Shown here: piece by piece, positions 36,195-45,524 of the stretch
How the letters are laid out: every line of letters starts with the position of its first letter
Position numbering within the stretch: the stretch's first letter is position 1
Assembly: GCA_019459525.1 (NCBI GenBank)
Contig: JAIBEY010000022.1
Location: forward strand, 16,075-80,074
Reading direction: 5' to 3'
Origin: Prolixibacteraceae bacterium
GTDB taxonomy: Bacteria; Bacteroidota; Bacteroidia; Bacteroidales; Prolixibacteraceae
DNA length: 64,000 bases
Notes under the pieces: generated by a model
Databases searched by the model: none
Told to the model about the DNA's origin: nothing
The model's input: only the letters and a program-made list of their open reading frames with translations
Position numbers and translations under genes: made by a program

Positions 36195-38621
36195 TTACAT
36201 GGATTTGAGGATCTCGGCAAAGGATTGGTCCTGCCCTTCCTGGAGTTTTTTCAGGATCGTTTCCTTTTCGCTTTGTTCAGAGGTATAACAGTAGTATTCG
36301 GGTTTACTGACTTCCAGTGCATAAACCTGCGAGTAGCTTCCAAGCCCGATAAAGACTTCCTTGAGCTTTCTCCCGGATGGCAGGTTTTTATTGATCGAAA
36401 GGATCTGGTCTTTCTGGAACTCAGAGAGTCCAAGGGTGTCGCTGATGCTCTGGAATTTGTTTCTAAATTTGCTCATGTCAAGCAAAATCCGGGTATCGGC
36501 GTTATTGATGATCGCATCGCGGATCACCGGTGAGGAAATCACATCGTCCACTTCCTGGGTCACCACCATCGCCTCGCCAAAGAACTTTCGGATGGTCTTG
36601 TAGAAGTATTTGATATAACTGGCCATTTGAGGAGTTGCAATGGCCTTCCATGCTTCCTCGATACACAGGACTTTGCGAACACCCTTTAACCTTCTCATTT
36701 TCTGCATAAAAATATCGATGATGATCAGGGTGGCGACCGGGAAGATCGTTGCATGGTCTTTAATATTGTCCAATTCGAAGACAATGAACGGGCAGTGGAA
36801 AAACACATCGGTATCCATTTCCTTGTTCAGCAAATAGTCATACTCCCCTCCCCGATAATACTTGCCCAGGATAAAAAAGAACTCATTACTGTTGAACTGG
36901 ATGGATTGTTCTTTGACCAGTGCCGGAATGTAGCTTTGAGTGAATTCGTAAAAACTATTAAAAGACCTTTCTGTTACTTTTTCAGATTCAAAAAAAGCGG
37001 TCAACGAATGGGCAATCACATCCTTTTCCATCTCCGAAAGGTTTTCCTTATAAATGGTGTAAATTACCGACAGGATGGTTTGCTTGCGTTCGATATCCAG
37101 TTCGCCTTCCAGAATAAAAGGATTGAACGAAATCGGATTTTCAGTGGTAAACTCTATCATCATTGCACCGCCCTGGTCTTTGAGTCGTTCATTTAAGTAA
37201 TGGGTCAGTAGCTCATAGCTTCGGCCTACGTCCAGTAAAACGATGTGACAGTTTTCGCTCTCAGCATATTGCCTTAGCAAATGGTTGGTTAAAAATGATT
37301 TTCCGGAACCTGATCCGCCGATTATAATTTTATTCCGGTTATGGATCAGGTGTTTGTGCATCGGTTCATCCGAGATGTCAATCTTCACCGGGCAACCTTC
37401 CAGACGGTCGGAAAGCCGGATGGTAAAGTCCGATTGACTGTTTTTTAACTCACCTTCGAAGTTTGTCAGGCAACAAGCCTGTGGAACCTGGGTGATGAAC
37501 AGTTCGGTTTCCGGCAATTGTGTTGAAAATGGTACACAGGAGAAAAACAGCATCGGCAGATCATGGGTGTGCTGGTACGGAAAGCAGTTCATCAGAGCAA
37601 ATGCGGAACTTGTTTCACTTTTGTGCTGTTTTAAATCCTTCAGGGAAGAATCGAAAAGCATCACATTAAAGTGGGTTTTTACGATCTTTTCTCCTGAAGT
37701 TTGTACCTGATCCAGGAAAGATTCAATCAGCCCGGCATTGACTTTGTTTTCAGAAGAAAACTTGGAGAGGCTGAAGATTTTTTTGTAACTGCCTTCCAGA
37801 AATCCTTTGATTTCCTGCTGATCGGGAATGTAGATAAACTGGTTGGTAATGTGCGAAAAAGGCAGGTGATAACTGACCGGATAAACCAGCGATACAGGTA
37901 GTCCTGTTTGCGGATGTTCCGAAGCTGGCCGGAGTTCTGCCGGAATGTGAGAATAATCACTCAATGACAATACCTCCACAAACTGATCCATTACTTTTAA
38001 TCTATCCCGGAAATCAATTCCTCCCAATGCCGGATGGTTCTCGGTAAAATTGAGGCTCAAAAAGCGTTCAATCAGGCCCAATGACTTGTCATCTCCAATG
38101 GCTTCCTCCTTTGATATTGGATCGCACCCGATTCCGTTCTGGTTAAAAATGGCTACCACATTACTTCTAAGTTCATTGATCTTGTCGCACTGCAATTTTT
38201 CCAGGTTGCGTTCCTTACGGGAAAAAATCAAAGCGGATTCGAGGTAGTTTTTCAGAAGGCCTTTATTCAGCAAACTGATGTAAAAACAGCACTCATGCTT
38301 CAGGTAATGCCGTCCCTCAAAGTGCTCCAGATAAGATTCATTCAGGCTGGCTTTTGCTCCGGTTGTTTCTGATTCCGATTCCATCGGATGGAATTCGTTG
38401 ATCAGGAAAAAATCCTGCTTGTGGATAAAACTTCCGGCTGGCAACAGGTTGATCATCCGCTGGAAAGTATCGTGCAGCATATAGAGTTGTTCTGTACTGC
38501 ATGACAAAACTTCGGGCAGCCTAAGTCGAAACCCGATGGTCAAATCCAAGTTATTGGAGACCTGAACATCCCCGTTAAATCCCATTACAGGTAGTATACT
38601 TTCCAGATTCTTGATTTTCAT
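36195..38621 (-). CDS. traG: TraG-family conjugation system ATPase (VirB4-like)
   Basis: An 808-aa VirB4-type ATPase that powers assembly of the mating channel. The N-terminal ~400 residues form the typical TraG/VirB4 insertion region (SESETTGAKASLNESYLEHFEG). Walker A is IGGSGSGKSFL (about residues 434-443). Then comes VLLDVGRSYELL, SFNPFILEGELDIERKQ, Walker B VLCIEEAWKAI (about 650) and RKFFGEAMVVTQEVDD followed by NNADTRILLDMSKF. All motifs look intact. The stop of TraF overlaps the start by four bases (38618-38621). High certainty. Confidence 0.94.
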   Translation of the reverse strand: MKIKNLESILPVMGFNGDVQVSNNLDLTIGFRLRLPEVLSCSTEQLYMLHDTFQRMINLLPAGSFIHKQDFFLINEFHPMESESETTGAKASLNESYLEHFEGRHYLKHECCFYISLLNKGLLKNYLESALIFSRKERNLEKLQCDKINELRSNVVAIFNQNGIGCDPISKEEAIGDDKSLGLIERFLSLNFTENHPALGGIDFRDRLKVMDQFVEVLSLSDYSHIPAELRPASEHPQTGLPVSLVYPVSYHLPFSHITNQFIYIPDQQEIKGFLEGSYKKIFSLSKFSSENKVNAGLIESFLDQVQTSGEKIVKTHFNVMLFDSSLKDLKQHKSETSSAFALMNCFPYQHTHDLPMLFFSCVPFSTQLPETELFITQVPQACCLTNFEGELKNSQSDFTIRLSDRLEGCPVKIDISDEPMHKHLIHNRNKIIIGGSGSGKSFLTNHLLRQYAESENCHIVLLDVGRSYELLTHYLNERLKDQGGAMMIEFTTENPISFNPFILEGELDIERKQTILSVIYTIYKENLSEMEKDVIAHSLTAFFESEKVTERSFNSFYEFTQSYIPALVKEQSIQFNSNEFFFILGKYYRGGEYDYLLNKEMDTDVFFHCPFIVFELDNIKDHATIFPVATLIIIDIFMQKMRRLKGVRKVLCIEEAWKAIATPQMASYIKYFYKTIRKFFGEAMVVTQEVDDVISSPVIRDAIINNADTRILLDMSKFRNKFQSISDTLGLSEFQKDQILSINKNLPSGRKLKEVFIGLGSYSQVYALEVSKPEYYCYTSEQSEKETILKKLQEGQDQSFAEILKSM

Positions 38622-38923
38622 CTGTAAAAAATTTGATGGATTCGTCGTTTGCAGCTAATGAATTGAGGCAGTTTCCGGGCGGTCTCTTTCTTGCCCCATC
38701 CTTCCGGACCGTACTTCTTCTGAATGGTATTCAGCCGGTAGAGGTACCCGAAAAAGGCCGGGACTCCGATCAGCACTGCCGGAAAAACTCCGGCCAGGAT
38801 GTAAAGCACTGAGAACAAAAAGAAAGTCGCAATGATACCATACAGTGCCCGGAATACCAAAGGGCCGGAAAGCCCCTTGATATACAACCGGGTATCCACC
38901 TTTTTGACTGGATAGCCTTGCAT
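38618..38923 (-). CDS. traF: Conjugative transposon protein TraF (DUF4133)
   Basis: A 101-aa inner-membrane protein, VirB3-like. I start it at the ATG at 38923 because TraE ends there (TAATG overlap of one base); the longer open frame upstream is antisense-quality sequence. Motifs: YPVKKVDTRLYIKGLSGPLVF near the N-terminus, then two close hydrophobic helices (YGIIATFFLFSVLYILAGVFPAVLIGVPAF), then FGYLYRLNTIQKKYGPEGWGKKE. Its stop overlaps the TraG start by four bases. Confidence 0.88.
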   Translation of the reverse strand: MQGYPVKKVDTRLYIKGLSGPLVFRALYGIIATFFLFSVLYILAGVFPAVLIGVPAFFGYLYRLNTIQKKYGPEGWGKKETARKLPQFISCKRRIHQIFYR

Positions 38924-39237
38924 TAGGCAAAGAATGCTTTGATCACCACTCCCACCAGAATCAGGAACAAACAGGCGCCAAACCAACCCATGATGGCTTT
39001 CTGGGTATCCTGATCCCCACTCTGCCACTTGATGTAAACGCGGACTCCGCCAATCAGTCCGACCACGGCTCCGATAGCAATGATCAGGTTCGAGATGGGA
39101 TCCACGTAAGAATTGACTTCGGCTGTGGCCTGGTCAATGCCGGAAGCAGATTGAGCCATGGCTTGGTAAACGCCCAAAATGAGCAACACGACAAGGGCTT
39201 CTGCCCGTTTAAAGAAAAACTGAACTTTTGTTTTCAT
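38923..39237 (-). CDS. traE: Conjugative transposon protein TraE (DUF4134)
   Basis: A 104-aa pilin-like (VirB2-type) membrane protein. A signal-like segment ends at GVYQAMAQS; then SGIDQATAEVNSYVDPISNLI and two helices with the family hallmark GLIGGVRVYIKWQSGDQDTQKAIMGWFGACLFL. Length and order (TraE just before TraF) are standard. Very likely a structural subunit of the transfer channel or pilus. Confidence 0.92.
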   Translation of the reverse strand: MKTKVQFFFKRAEALVVLLILGVYQAMAQSASGIDQATAEVNSYVDPISNLIIAIGAVVGLIGGVRVYIKWQSGDQDTQKAIMGWFGACLFLILVGVVIKAFFA

Positions 39238-39276
39238 GAAACATGGAGTTTTTAGAAATGAATAATTGAGGATGAT

Positions 39277-39636
39277 TTACGACTGTAACTGAATGTTATC
39301 CAGAACTTTTAATAATTTCGGATCGTTTGGGTTTGTAAAGCACTCGATGGGATAACCATCGTCCATTCCGGTTTCTTCGTACAAGGAAACCGGTAAAAGA
39401 ATCTCTTCTGCCAAACGTATTGGGATAAGTTCAGAAGGATAATCCTTAGCGTAGACTGCAATGGGTTTCAAGCCCTCTGAAAGAACCGGAGTAAATTGAT
39501 CTTCCTCAAAAAGAGTTTTCCGGTCGGCCTTTTTGTGGATAAGCGCAATAAGGACAATTGACAGATACCATAAAATAAGGACTACTACAATGAATTCAAC
39601 GAATTGTCCCCAACTGATTTGATTGATTCCAAACAT
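39277..39636 (-). CDS. Small membrane protein opening the tra operon (TraD position)
   Basis: A 119-aa protein with one N-terminal membrane helix (FVEFIVVVLILWYLSIVLIALI, about residues 12-33) followed by a soluble acidic tail (TPVLSEGLKPIAVYAKDYPSELIPIRLAEE). The family is unknown to me. It is the most upstream gene of the leftward operon, 39 bases before TraE. CTnDOT-type operons carry TraD in this place, but I can claim only the position. Confidence 0.65.
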   Translation of the reverse strand: MFGINQISWGQFVEFIVVVLILWYLSIVLIALIHKKADRKTLFEEDQFTPVLSEGLKPIAVYAKDYPSELIPIRLAEEILLPVSLYEETGMDDGYPIECFTNPNDPKLLKVLDNIQLQS

Positions 39637-40740
39637 TGTTTTTCATTTTGTAAGTTAATACTGCTGATGGAATTAAATGGGATTTGAACTGTTCTCATTT
39701 CCAAACCATCGGGGCAAAGATGGGAAGGTGAAAACTGAAAAGTTATCAAGAGATTGTCAGGTAAGGTGTTTTATATAGTTAATCAATCCACTGACAATCA
39801 ATTGTATCTTCAAGAATTCTGTACGGGTTTGATACTGATTGGATTTGTTTGAGGTTTTAAATCCCATTTCAAAGCGTATGATTTGGTACAATTTGGAGGG
39901 TGAAAGATTATTCCAAAAGAGAAAGAAAAAACAGTCAAAAAAAGAAAAAGAAAGCCAATCAAGAGCCGGTCGGGACGGAAATGCAAGGCTGTCCCGCTCA
40001 ATCAGGAAAATTTCTTATTGAAATGGAAAACAAAATGAGAAAAAAGCGGGACACTTGCTCTGGTCTTGCATTTGTTCCGGCGTCGGGATATGGGGAGACT
40101 GGCTAAATTAGGCTTGCTTTTTGATTTTGACGAAAATGCTTCCTGATTAAAGATTTTGGAGTGAGGGCAGGCGAAAGGCAAGTGTAGCCCGGAAATGGAT
40201 TGAAGTTGACAGTAAAGGTCGGAATGGAGCCTGCATCCGTTTTAATGTGAAGGAAACGGGCTGGGAAAAACGGGTGGGCGAAATGGAGTTGCATAGTGGT
40301 CAGCGCAATGGAATGAATCGGGCTACTCTTGTCGTGCGGTACAACCCGGCTTATAAGCTGAACGAGCGGATCGAGTGACCGTTCCCTGTGAGGTTACGAG
40401 CAGGGAAAAGGGAACGATGAAGCGAGAGAAGCGAATGTGCCGGGGTACAGGGGAGATACCTGATAAAACGATTTTCAACCTCAAAATTCATTAAAAACCT
40501 GAAAAAACAGGGAAGTGTGGACGCATAGGAAAAAGTCAATCCAGGCATGAAATGACAGTGATTGGTCTTTGACACTGAAGACCACTCTTCCTTTTGTGAA
40601 CGTGTCTTGTTCGCGCCCGGCAGAGCCAAAGCGCGAACAGGCCGCAGTTCTGCTGTCTAAAAAGTTTTAGATATTAATTAAGCTAAGAGATGTTATTGTC
40701 CTTATAAACTCTTGGCGATCAAAATTCAGACATTTTATTT
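39637..40740. other. Long gap with a possible uncaptured coding fragment
   Basis: About 1100 bases between tra and the permease gene. At 40151-40378 (plus strand) an open frame of 75 codons, with no good start codon, reads protein-like: RKWIEVDSKGRNGACIRFNV, ETGWEKRVGEMELHSGQ, NRATLVVRYNPAYKLNERIE, then TGA. It has balanced codon use and higher GC than its surroundings, so it may be the end of a broken gene. I do not recognise it. The first part (39637-39800) presumably holds the tra promoter. No strong hairpins were seen besides short ones. Confidence 0.4.
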
Positions 40741-43128
40741 TTATTCATACCTCAGCGCCTCCACCGGGTTTCTCGTAGCTGCCCGCCAGCTTTGCCAGCT
40801 TACGGTTAACAATGCGATTCCCAACGCCAGCAAGCCAGCAAGAGCAAAAATCCACCAACTCAGTGAGGTTTTGTAGGCGAAGCTTTCGAGCCATTTGTTC
40901 ATGGCGTACCAGGCAATAGGTGTGGCTATCACAAAAGCGATGGCTACTCCTTTCACGAAATCGCGATTGAGCATTACCAACACTTCCGAAATTCGAGCTC
41001 CGTTTACTTTTCTTACGCCAATTTCTTTGGTTCGCTTTTCAGTAAGGAATATGGCTAATCCAAACAGTCCTAAACAACTGATGATGATGGCAAAAACTGT
41101 AAAGAACGCGGCCATCTCTCCAACCCGCTCTTCTTCCCTGAATTTCGCATCATATTCCTGATCGACAAATTTGAAATCGAATGACGCTGTTGGTACAATT
41201 TTGTTGAACACTTCTCCGATTTTAGGTATCGCGGAACTTGCGCTAACCTCAGGGTTTATCCGGATAAAAAGCCAGCTCAGATTATTTTCGGAGAGAAAAA
41301 TAATGGAAGGCCTTGCTGGCTCAAATGGAGAGCCTTTAATCATGTCTTTGAAAATGCCCAAAATAGTAAAGATATTGGTGGGCTGGTTAAAAAGTGGTCG
41401 TTTGGTAATCAGGCTTTCGCCAACAGGGTTTTGCAGGTTCATTATTTTTAATGCGGCTTCGTTGATTAATACTCCCGATAAATCGCTCTGAAAATCACCC
41501 GAAAAATCCCTTCCGTTTATAATCTGGAGGCCAACTGATTTGCCATATTCATGCGAAACGTTGATTGTATTAAATGTTGGGTCGAAATCAGGGTCTTTCC
41601 CTTTCCACGTAAAACCGTCATTGTTCCCTATCGTATTTGTAATGGTCTGATTTGAAGTTGCCAATTCTTCTACAACTCCTGTTTTAAGGAGTTCGGTTCT
41701 CAGCAATTGAAATTTGCCTTCAAACTCAGGACTTCCGGGCTTGAACGAAATCAGTCCTTCGCGGGTATATCCAACCGGCCGGTCTTTTGCAAACTGGATT
41801 TGCTTGTTTACAATAATCGTGCAGCTGATCAAAGAGATAGAAACCACAAATTGAAAAACCACAAGCACTTTTCGGGGAAGCGCGGTAAAACTATTCTTAT
41901 TGTCGCCTCCACTTATTGCTTTAACAGGGTTAAAGGATGACAAATAAAAGGCCGGGTAGCCACCCGACAATATTGCTGTAATAATCAGAAGCGCCAGGCA
42001 GCACAACCAAAAAACGTATTCTCCCAAAGGGAAAGCCAGGTTTTTCCCCGTAACTTCGCCAAACCACGGTTTTAAAATGTAAGTTATCCCCATGGCGAGT
42101 ACAAAGGCAAAAACAGTTATAATGAAGGATTCGCCGATAAATTTTCGGATCAGATGAAAGCGGGACGACCCGATTGCCTTTCGTATCCCGATTTCCTTGA
42201 TATACTTTTCAGAGCGCGAGGTACACAGGTTTATAAAATTAATACAGGCCAGCAACAATACGAATAACCCGATTATCCCGTAAAGCCAGACGTATTTCAA
42301 ACGGTCGCTGGTAATATTTAAACCGTTTTTGAATTGAGAGTACAAGTGCCATTTGCTCATCGGATGTAAAAAAACTTCATTCTTGATGCCGTTTGAGAAT
42401 GGCTTCATAATATCTTTAATGGTGGATGAAACCCGGTTTAAATCACCTTTTTTGTGAAGCTGGACATACACCTGCATGTTTTGGTTGTCCCAGTTATCCA
42501 GAGTCAGCCAACCAGCCATGTACCTGTCCAGCGGGGCAATAAACGTGGCTTCTTTGAAATCAGAATTGGCGGGCAGATCCTGGTAAACACCTGTTACTTT
42601 CAGATCCCAGTTGGCATCCATCTTTACCAATTGGTTCATCGGGTTTTCGTCCCCAAACAACTTTTTTGATAAAGATTCAGAAAGCAAAACGGAATTGATG
42701 TCGCTGAGTCCATCGCGGGATCCATAAATCATTTTCAGGCTGAAAATTTCAGGTCCTTCTGGTTGCATAAAGTAACCGTTCTGAGTGAATTTATTCTCGC
42801 CCGATGCAATTAGCCTGCTTTCAACACGTCCCCTGATAATCGCGATCCGTTCAAAGTTATTGCCATAGGTTGTTTGCAGTGCTGTTCCCAGGCCCGCTGT
42901 CAAAATTGACTGCGTATCAATTTCGCCGTTGGCATGATTGTTAACCATGACCATAGCCACGGTATCGTAGTTGTCGTGGCATTTATTAAACGACAGTTCA
43001 TCGTAAACCCACAGGACGATGAGCATGACCACCGTTATGCCTATTGTCAGACCTCCGATACTGATAAACGTGTATCGTTTATTTTTGGAAAAAGTCCTGA
43101 AAATTGTACTAAAAAATCGGTTTAACAT
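40741..43128 (-). CDS. FtsX/MacB-type ABC transporter permease
   Basis: A 795-aa permease of the MacB-FtsX type common in Bacteroidota. It has an N-terminal helix followed by a periplasmic MacB_PCD domain (TIGITVVMLIVLWVYDELSFN, then VTGVYQDLPANSDF). Three helices follow (about residues 285-400), then a second copy of helix plus periplasmic domain, then the last three helices. Conserved turns: KEIGIRKAIGSSR and KEIGVRKVNGARISEVL; the end is AATRNPVEALRYE. Such proteins lack their own ATPase and are thought to move peptides, lipids or drugs with a separate MacB-type ATPase, which is not in this window. It interrupts the conjugative element as probable cargo. Confidence 0.88.
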   Translation of the reverse strand: MLNRFFSTIFRTFSKNKRYTFISIGGLTIGITVVMLIVLWVYDELSFNKCHDNYDTVAMVMVNNHANGEIDTQSILTAGLGTALQTTYGNNFERIAIIRGRVESRLIASGENKFTQNGYFMQPEGPEIFSLKMIYGSRDGLSDINSVLLSESLSKKLFGDENPMNQLVKMDANWDLKVTGVYQDLPANSDFKEATFIAPLDRYMAGWLTLDNWDNQNMQVYVQLHKKGDLNRVSSTIKDIMKPFSNGIKNEVFLHPMSKWHLYSQFKNGLNITSDRLKYVWLYGIIGLFVLLLACINFINLCTSRSEKYIKEIGIRKAIGSSRFHLIRKFIGESFIITVFAFVLAMGITYILKPWFGEVTGKNLAFPLGEYVFWLCCLALLIITAILSGGYPAFYLSSFNPVKAISGGDNKNSFTALPRKVLVVFQFVVSISLISCTIIVNKQIQFAKDRPVGYTREGLISFKPGSPEFEGKFQLLRTELLKTGVVEELATSNQTITNTIGNNDGFTWKGKDPDFDPTFNTINVSHEYGKSVGLQIINGRDFSGDFQSDLSGVLINEAALKIMNLQNPVGESLITKRPLFNQPTNIFTILGIFKDMIKGSPFEPARPSIIFLSENNLSWLFIRINPEVSASSAIPKIGEVFNKIVPTASFDFKFVDQEYDAKFREEERVGEMAAFFTVFAIIISCLGLFGLAIFLTEKRTKEIGVRKVNGARISEVLVMLNRDFVKGVAIAFVIATPIAWYAMNKWLESFAYKTSLSWWIFALAGLLALGIALLTVSWQSWRAATRNPVEALRYE

Positions 43129-43152
43129 ACACAGTTGTTTTATGGATTGATA

Positions 43153-43251
43153 CTATTCATACCTCAGCGCTTCCACCGGGTTCCTGGTTGCAGCTTTCCA
43201 GCTTTGCCAACTTACCGTCAATAACGCAATTCCTAATGTAAGGAAGCCGGC
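43153..43251 (-). pseudogene. C-terminal remnant of a second ABC permease copy
   Basis: Just upstream of the intact permease, the minus strand encodes GFLTLGIALLTVSWQSWKAA and then TRNPVEALRYE followed by TAG, which matches the last 32 residues of its neighbour (GLLALGIALLTVSWQSWRAA...). Upstream of 43251 the homology ends abruptly. This is the residue of a tandem paralogue most of which was deleted. Confidence 0.85.
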
Positions 43252-43435
43252 TTTTGCACAGATTCAATAGCTTCACAATGATTTTCTATGATTGAGTTTA
43301 CCAGAAACTGTACCACAATCGCAATACACTGTTATTCAAGATACTAATTTTTAAATTAATTGTCTGGTTGTCTAACTTTTTTACGATATAGTGTATATTT
43401 TTTGGTCATCTTTTCATACAGGCATGAATAAAAGG

Positions 43436-44164
43436 CTAGATCCGTTTATCTTTTGTATCTCGGTCAAATGCAACCAGGTTGAACATTTCGCGCATCCGGC
43501 TACGGATGCGGTTGCCATAAATTGACTCCAATTCTGATGCTGAAAGGTTAGTGGTAATATGGGTCATCATGCGTTTCGAAACAAACAGGTCATAGCGGTT
43601 TAGCAGGATTTCTGCCATCACGTTGCATTCGTTGCCAAAATATTTCGGAGTCTGTTCCAATCCCAAATCATCGAAGCAATACACTTTGGGGATGAATGGC
43701 ATATTGGCATATCGAACAAATGATCCCTTGCTGTAGTGGTTGATCACTGCAAATCCATCTTTTTCAAACTCGAAAGTAATCTCTCTGGTCGGCTTAATGA
43801 GGTATTGAGTCTCTCGTGGGAAAAAGTAGCTGACAAGCTGCATCAGTGAGGTTTTACCACAGCCGATAGGTCCTGTCAACAGAATACCTTTTCTAAGGCT
43901 GATCCCATGACGTGCAGCATTTTCCTGGTCACCGATGGCATAAACCAGCAATTTATAGATCAGCTCGTAGTCGGGTTCGACCAATGAAAAATGGTTTCCA
44001 AAAAGGATTTTGCCCCGCTCTTCCAGCCATTGCAGGCTGGCCGGGAAACTGAAATTGAATATTCCGCCGCTGTAATCGGCAATCTGCTCATAAGGGTTCA
44101 GAATAATCTTTGTTGACGGTGACGCTATGTTTGCTGATCCCGACTTGATTAGGTTCTCGTTCAT
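43436..44164 (-). CDS. IstB/DnaC-like AAA ATPase of the replication module
   Basis: A 242-aa ATPase with Walker A LLTGPIGCGKTSLM (about residues 100-113), Walker B YCFDDLGLEQ and sensor-1 THITTNLSASELESIYGNR, ending with the arginine-rich RIRSRMREMFNLVAFDRD. This is the DnaC/IstB fold, which loads replicative helicase or assists transposition. Its coding region overlaps the end of the upstream initiator-like gene by 77 bases in another frame; no in-frame start codon lies close enough downstream to avoid it, so the overlap seems real. With that gene it probably forms the replication module of the element. Confidence 0.82.
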   Translation of the reverse strand: MNENLIKSGSANIASPSTKIILNPYEQIADYSGGIFNFSFPASLQWLEERGKILFGNHFSLVEPDYELIYKLLVYAIGDQENAARHGISLRKGILLTGPIGCGKTSLMQLVSYFFPRETQYLIKPTREITFEFEKDGFAVINHYSKGSFVRYANMPFIPKVYCFDDLGLEQTPKYFGNECNVMAEILLNRYDLFVSKRMMTHITTNLSASELESIYGNRIRSRMREMFNLVAFDRDTKDKRI

Positions 44165-45098
44165 TTGTTTTAAAACTTTGGGTATTGTTCATCCATTTCC
44201 GGGCAACGGCCTGCCAAGAAATTATTTTCATCTGATCCCCGGTCTTCCAGCCCGACGACTGGTAGTGGGCGTAAAACTTCTGCGCCTCGCTGCGCGGAAA
44301 CTGGTTCTGTTCAAAAAACTGTTCGGTTTCGGACAAATCCGGAACCTGAAATTTCTCCTCCGGAAGATTTTCAGAATTGATCGTTCTGACTCGCTTTTGT
44401 TTTTTTTCGTTTTCATCAACATCTGATTTTTGATTTCTTCTGACTGACTTTTCTTCCTGTTTGTTTTTGTTTAGACTGTTTATAATAGGCGTATCAGCTC
44501 CTGTATCACTTGCTGTATCATTTGCTGTATTATTTTTGATACCGGCATCCTCCTTTTTTTCGCCAGCGGTATTCCTTTCTGTATCACTTTTAAGATCGCT
44601 GAAAATACCGGTATCACTTGTGGTATCATTTCCGGTATCGCATGCAGTATCATTTTTAATACCAGTATCCCTTGTTGTATCGGTTGCGGTATCATTTATG
44701 AAATTGCTGGAAGTACCGGTATTCCTTCCGGTATCTATTCCGGTATAACCAGCGGTATCATTTTCAATACCGGTATCAGTTGCAGTATTGCTTGCGGTAT
44801 CAGTTGCAGTATCAAGTCGGATACAGGATACCCGGCTACCCGAGTGGAGATTGGATGAAGCAGTGTATGAAATGTACCCCCAATCAGACAACTCTTTTAT
44901 GCAACGGGCATAGGTATTGGCCGAACCAATCCGGGACAAGTGCATCATTTCACTTCGGGAAATGACAAAGCAATCCCCGAATCGTTCCGCATTCCACTGC
45001 TGAAACAGTGCAAAATACAGGCTGATGTGATAGGCTGATATGCGCTTGTCTTCGGCCAGCCGTGCAAAAAGACCATTCAGGTGCCTGACATAGTTCAT
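44088..45098 (-). CDS. Replication-initiator-like winged-helix protein with D-T repeats
   Basis: A 336-aa protein. Residues 1-90 resemble a winged helix of phage or plasmid replication initiators (LYFALFQQWNAERFGDCFVI, MMHLSRIGSANTYARCIKEL, GYISYTAS). Residues about 94-204 are a low-complexity array of D-T dipeptides (TATDTASNTATDTGIENDTA and similar). The C-terminal ~70 residues (FYAHYQSSGWKTGDQMKIISWQAVARKWMNN) match the C-terminus of phage-type replication proteins. It lies upstream of the IstB/DnaC-like gene, a phage-like O/P pair. I infer that it recognises a replication origin on the element. The repeat array length probably varies between strains. Confidence 0.72.
   Translation of the reverse strand: MNYVRHLNGLFARLAEDKRISAYHISLYFALFQQWNAERFGDCFVISRSEMMHLSRIGSANTYARCIKELSDWGYISYTASSNLHSGSRVSCIRLDTATDTASNTATDTGIENDTAGYTGIDTGRNTGTSSNFINDTATDTTRDTGIKNDTACDTGNDTTSDTGIFSDLKSDTERNTAGEKKEDAGIKNNTANDTASDTGADTPIINSLNKNKQEEKSVRRNQKSDVDENEKKQKRVRTINSENLPEEKFQVPDLSETEQFFEQNQFPRSEAQKFYAHYQSSGWKTGDQMKIISWQAVARKWMNNTQSFKTNEREPNQVGISKHSVTVNKDYSEPL
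44485..44815 (-). repeat. Degenerate microsatellite-like array coding D-T repeats
   Basis: About 330 bp built from variants of gtatca/gtatcc spaced 9-15 bases apart (e.g. ataccggtatcacttgtggt, then tatcatttccggtatcgc). On the minus strand each unit codes D-T-x or D-T-G-I. It is in-frame within the initiator-like gene and forms an extended linker. Confidence 0.75.
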
Positions 45099-45391
45099 CG
45101 CTTCAAATCGAAGCTAAACCTGTTTTGTTTCTGGGTTGGCTCCAGCATCTTCCGGATATCTTCGTAGTCGTAAAACATCTGCCCCCCAATTTTAGTAAAC
45201 GGCAGGGTTCCATTTACCCGAAGGTTTTGAAGGGTTCCGGGAGAAATACATAACAGCTTTTTTACTTCGTAGGATTTGAGCCATTTTTTGGAAGGTTGAC
45301 CACGTTGCTCGTTGAGCAACTTTCGAAACTCGGTAAGTAATTCAATCTTGAATTCCCTGAGGTCGTCTGTTGTAATAATTTCTGAAGGCAT
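45095..45391 (-). CDS. Excisionase-like helix-turn-helix protein
   Basis: About 98 aa from the ATG at 45391 (MPSEIITTDDLREFK). The C-terminal half is a helix-turn-helix of the MerR/excisionase (HTH_17) type: KKWLKSYEVKKLLCISPGTL, LRVNGTLPFTKIGGQMFYDYEDI. Such proteins precede replication or mobilisation genes in Bacteroidota elements. Its stop overlaps the start of the initiator-like gene by four bases, so the two are translated together. It may control excision or transcription of the module. Confidence 0.8.
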   Translation of the reverse strand: MPSEIITTDDLREFKIELLTEFRKLLNEQRGQPSKKWLKSYEVKKLLCISPGTLQNLRVNGTLPFTKIGGQMFYDYEDIRKMLEPTQKQNRFSFDLKR

Positions 45392-45524
45392 AAGGTTTAA
45401 TTTTAAATGATACATATTGAACTGCACCAAATTTGCAACCTTCAGAATTGAAATGTTATCAAGTAGTTGTCAGGTTGGGACTTTTTTATTGTTCGGAAAC
45501 ATCTGGGATATGCCAGCACCTGAG

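Noticed and set aside
44485..44815. CRISPR array
   Set aside because: Spacing between repeats is only 9-15 bases, the array is inside a coding frame, and there are no unique spacers or cas genes.
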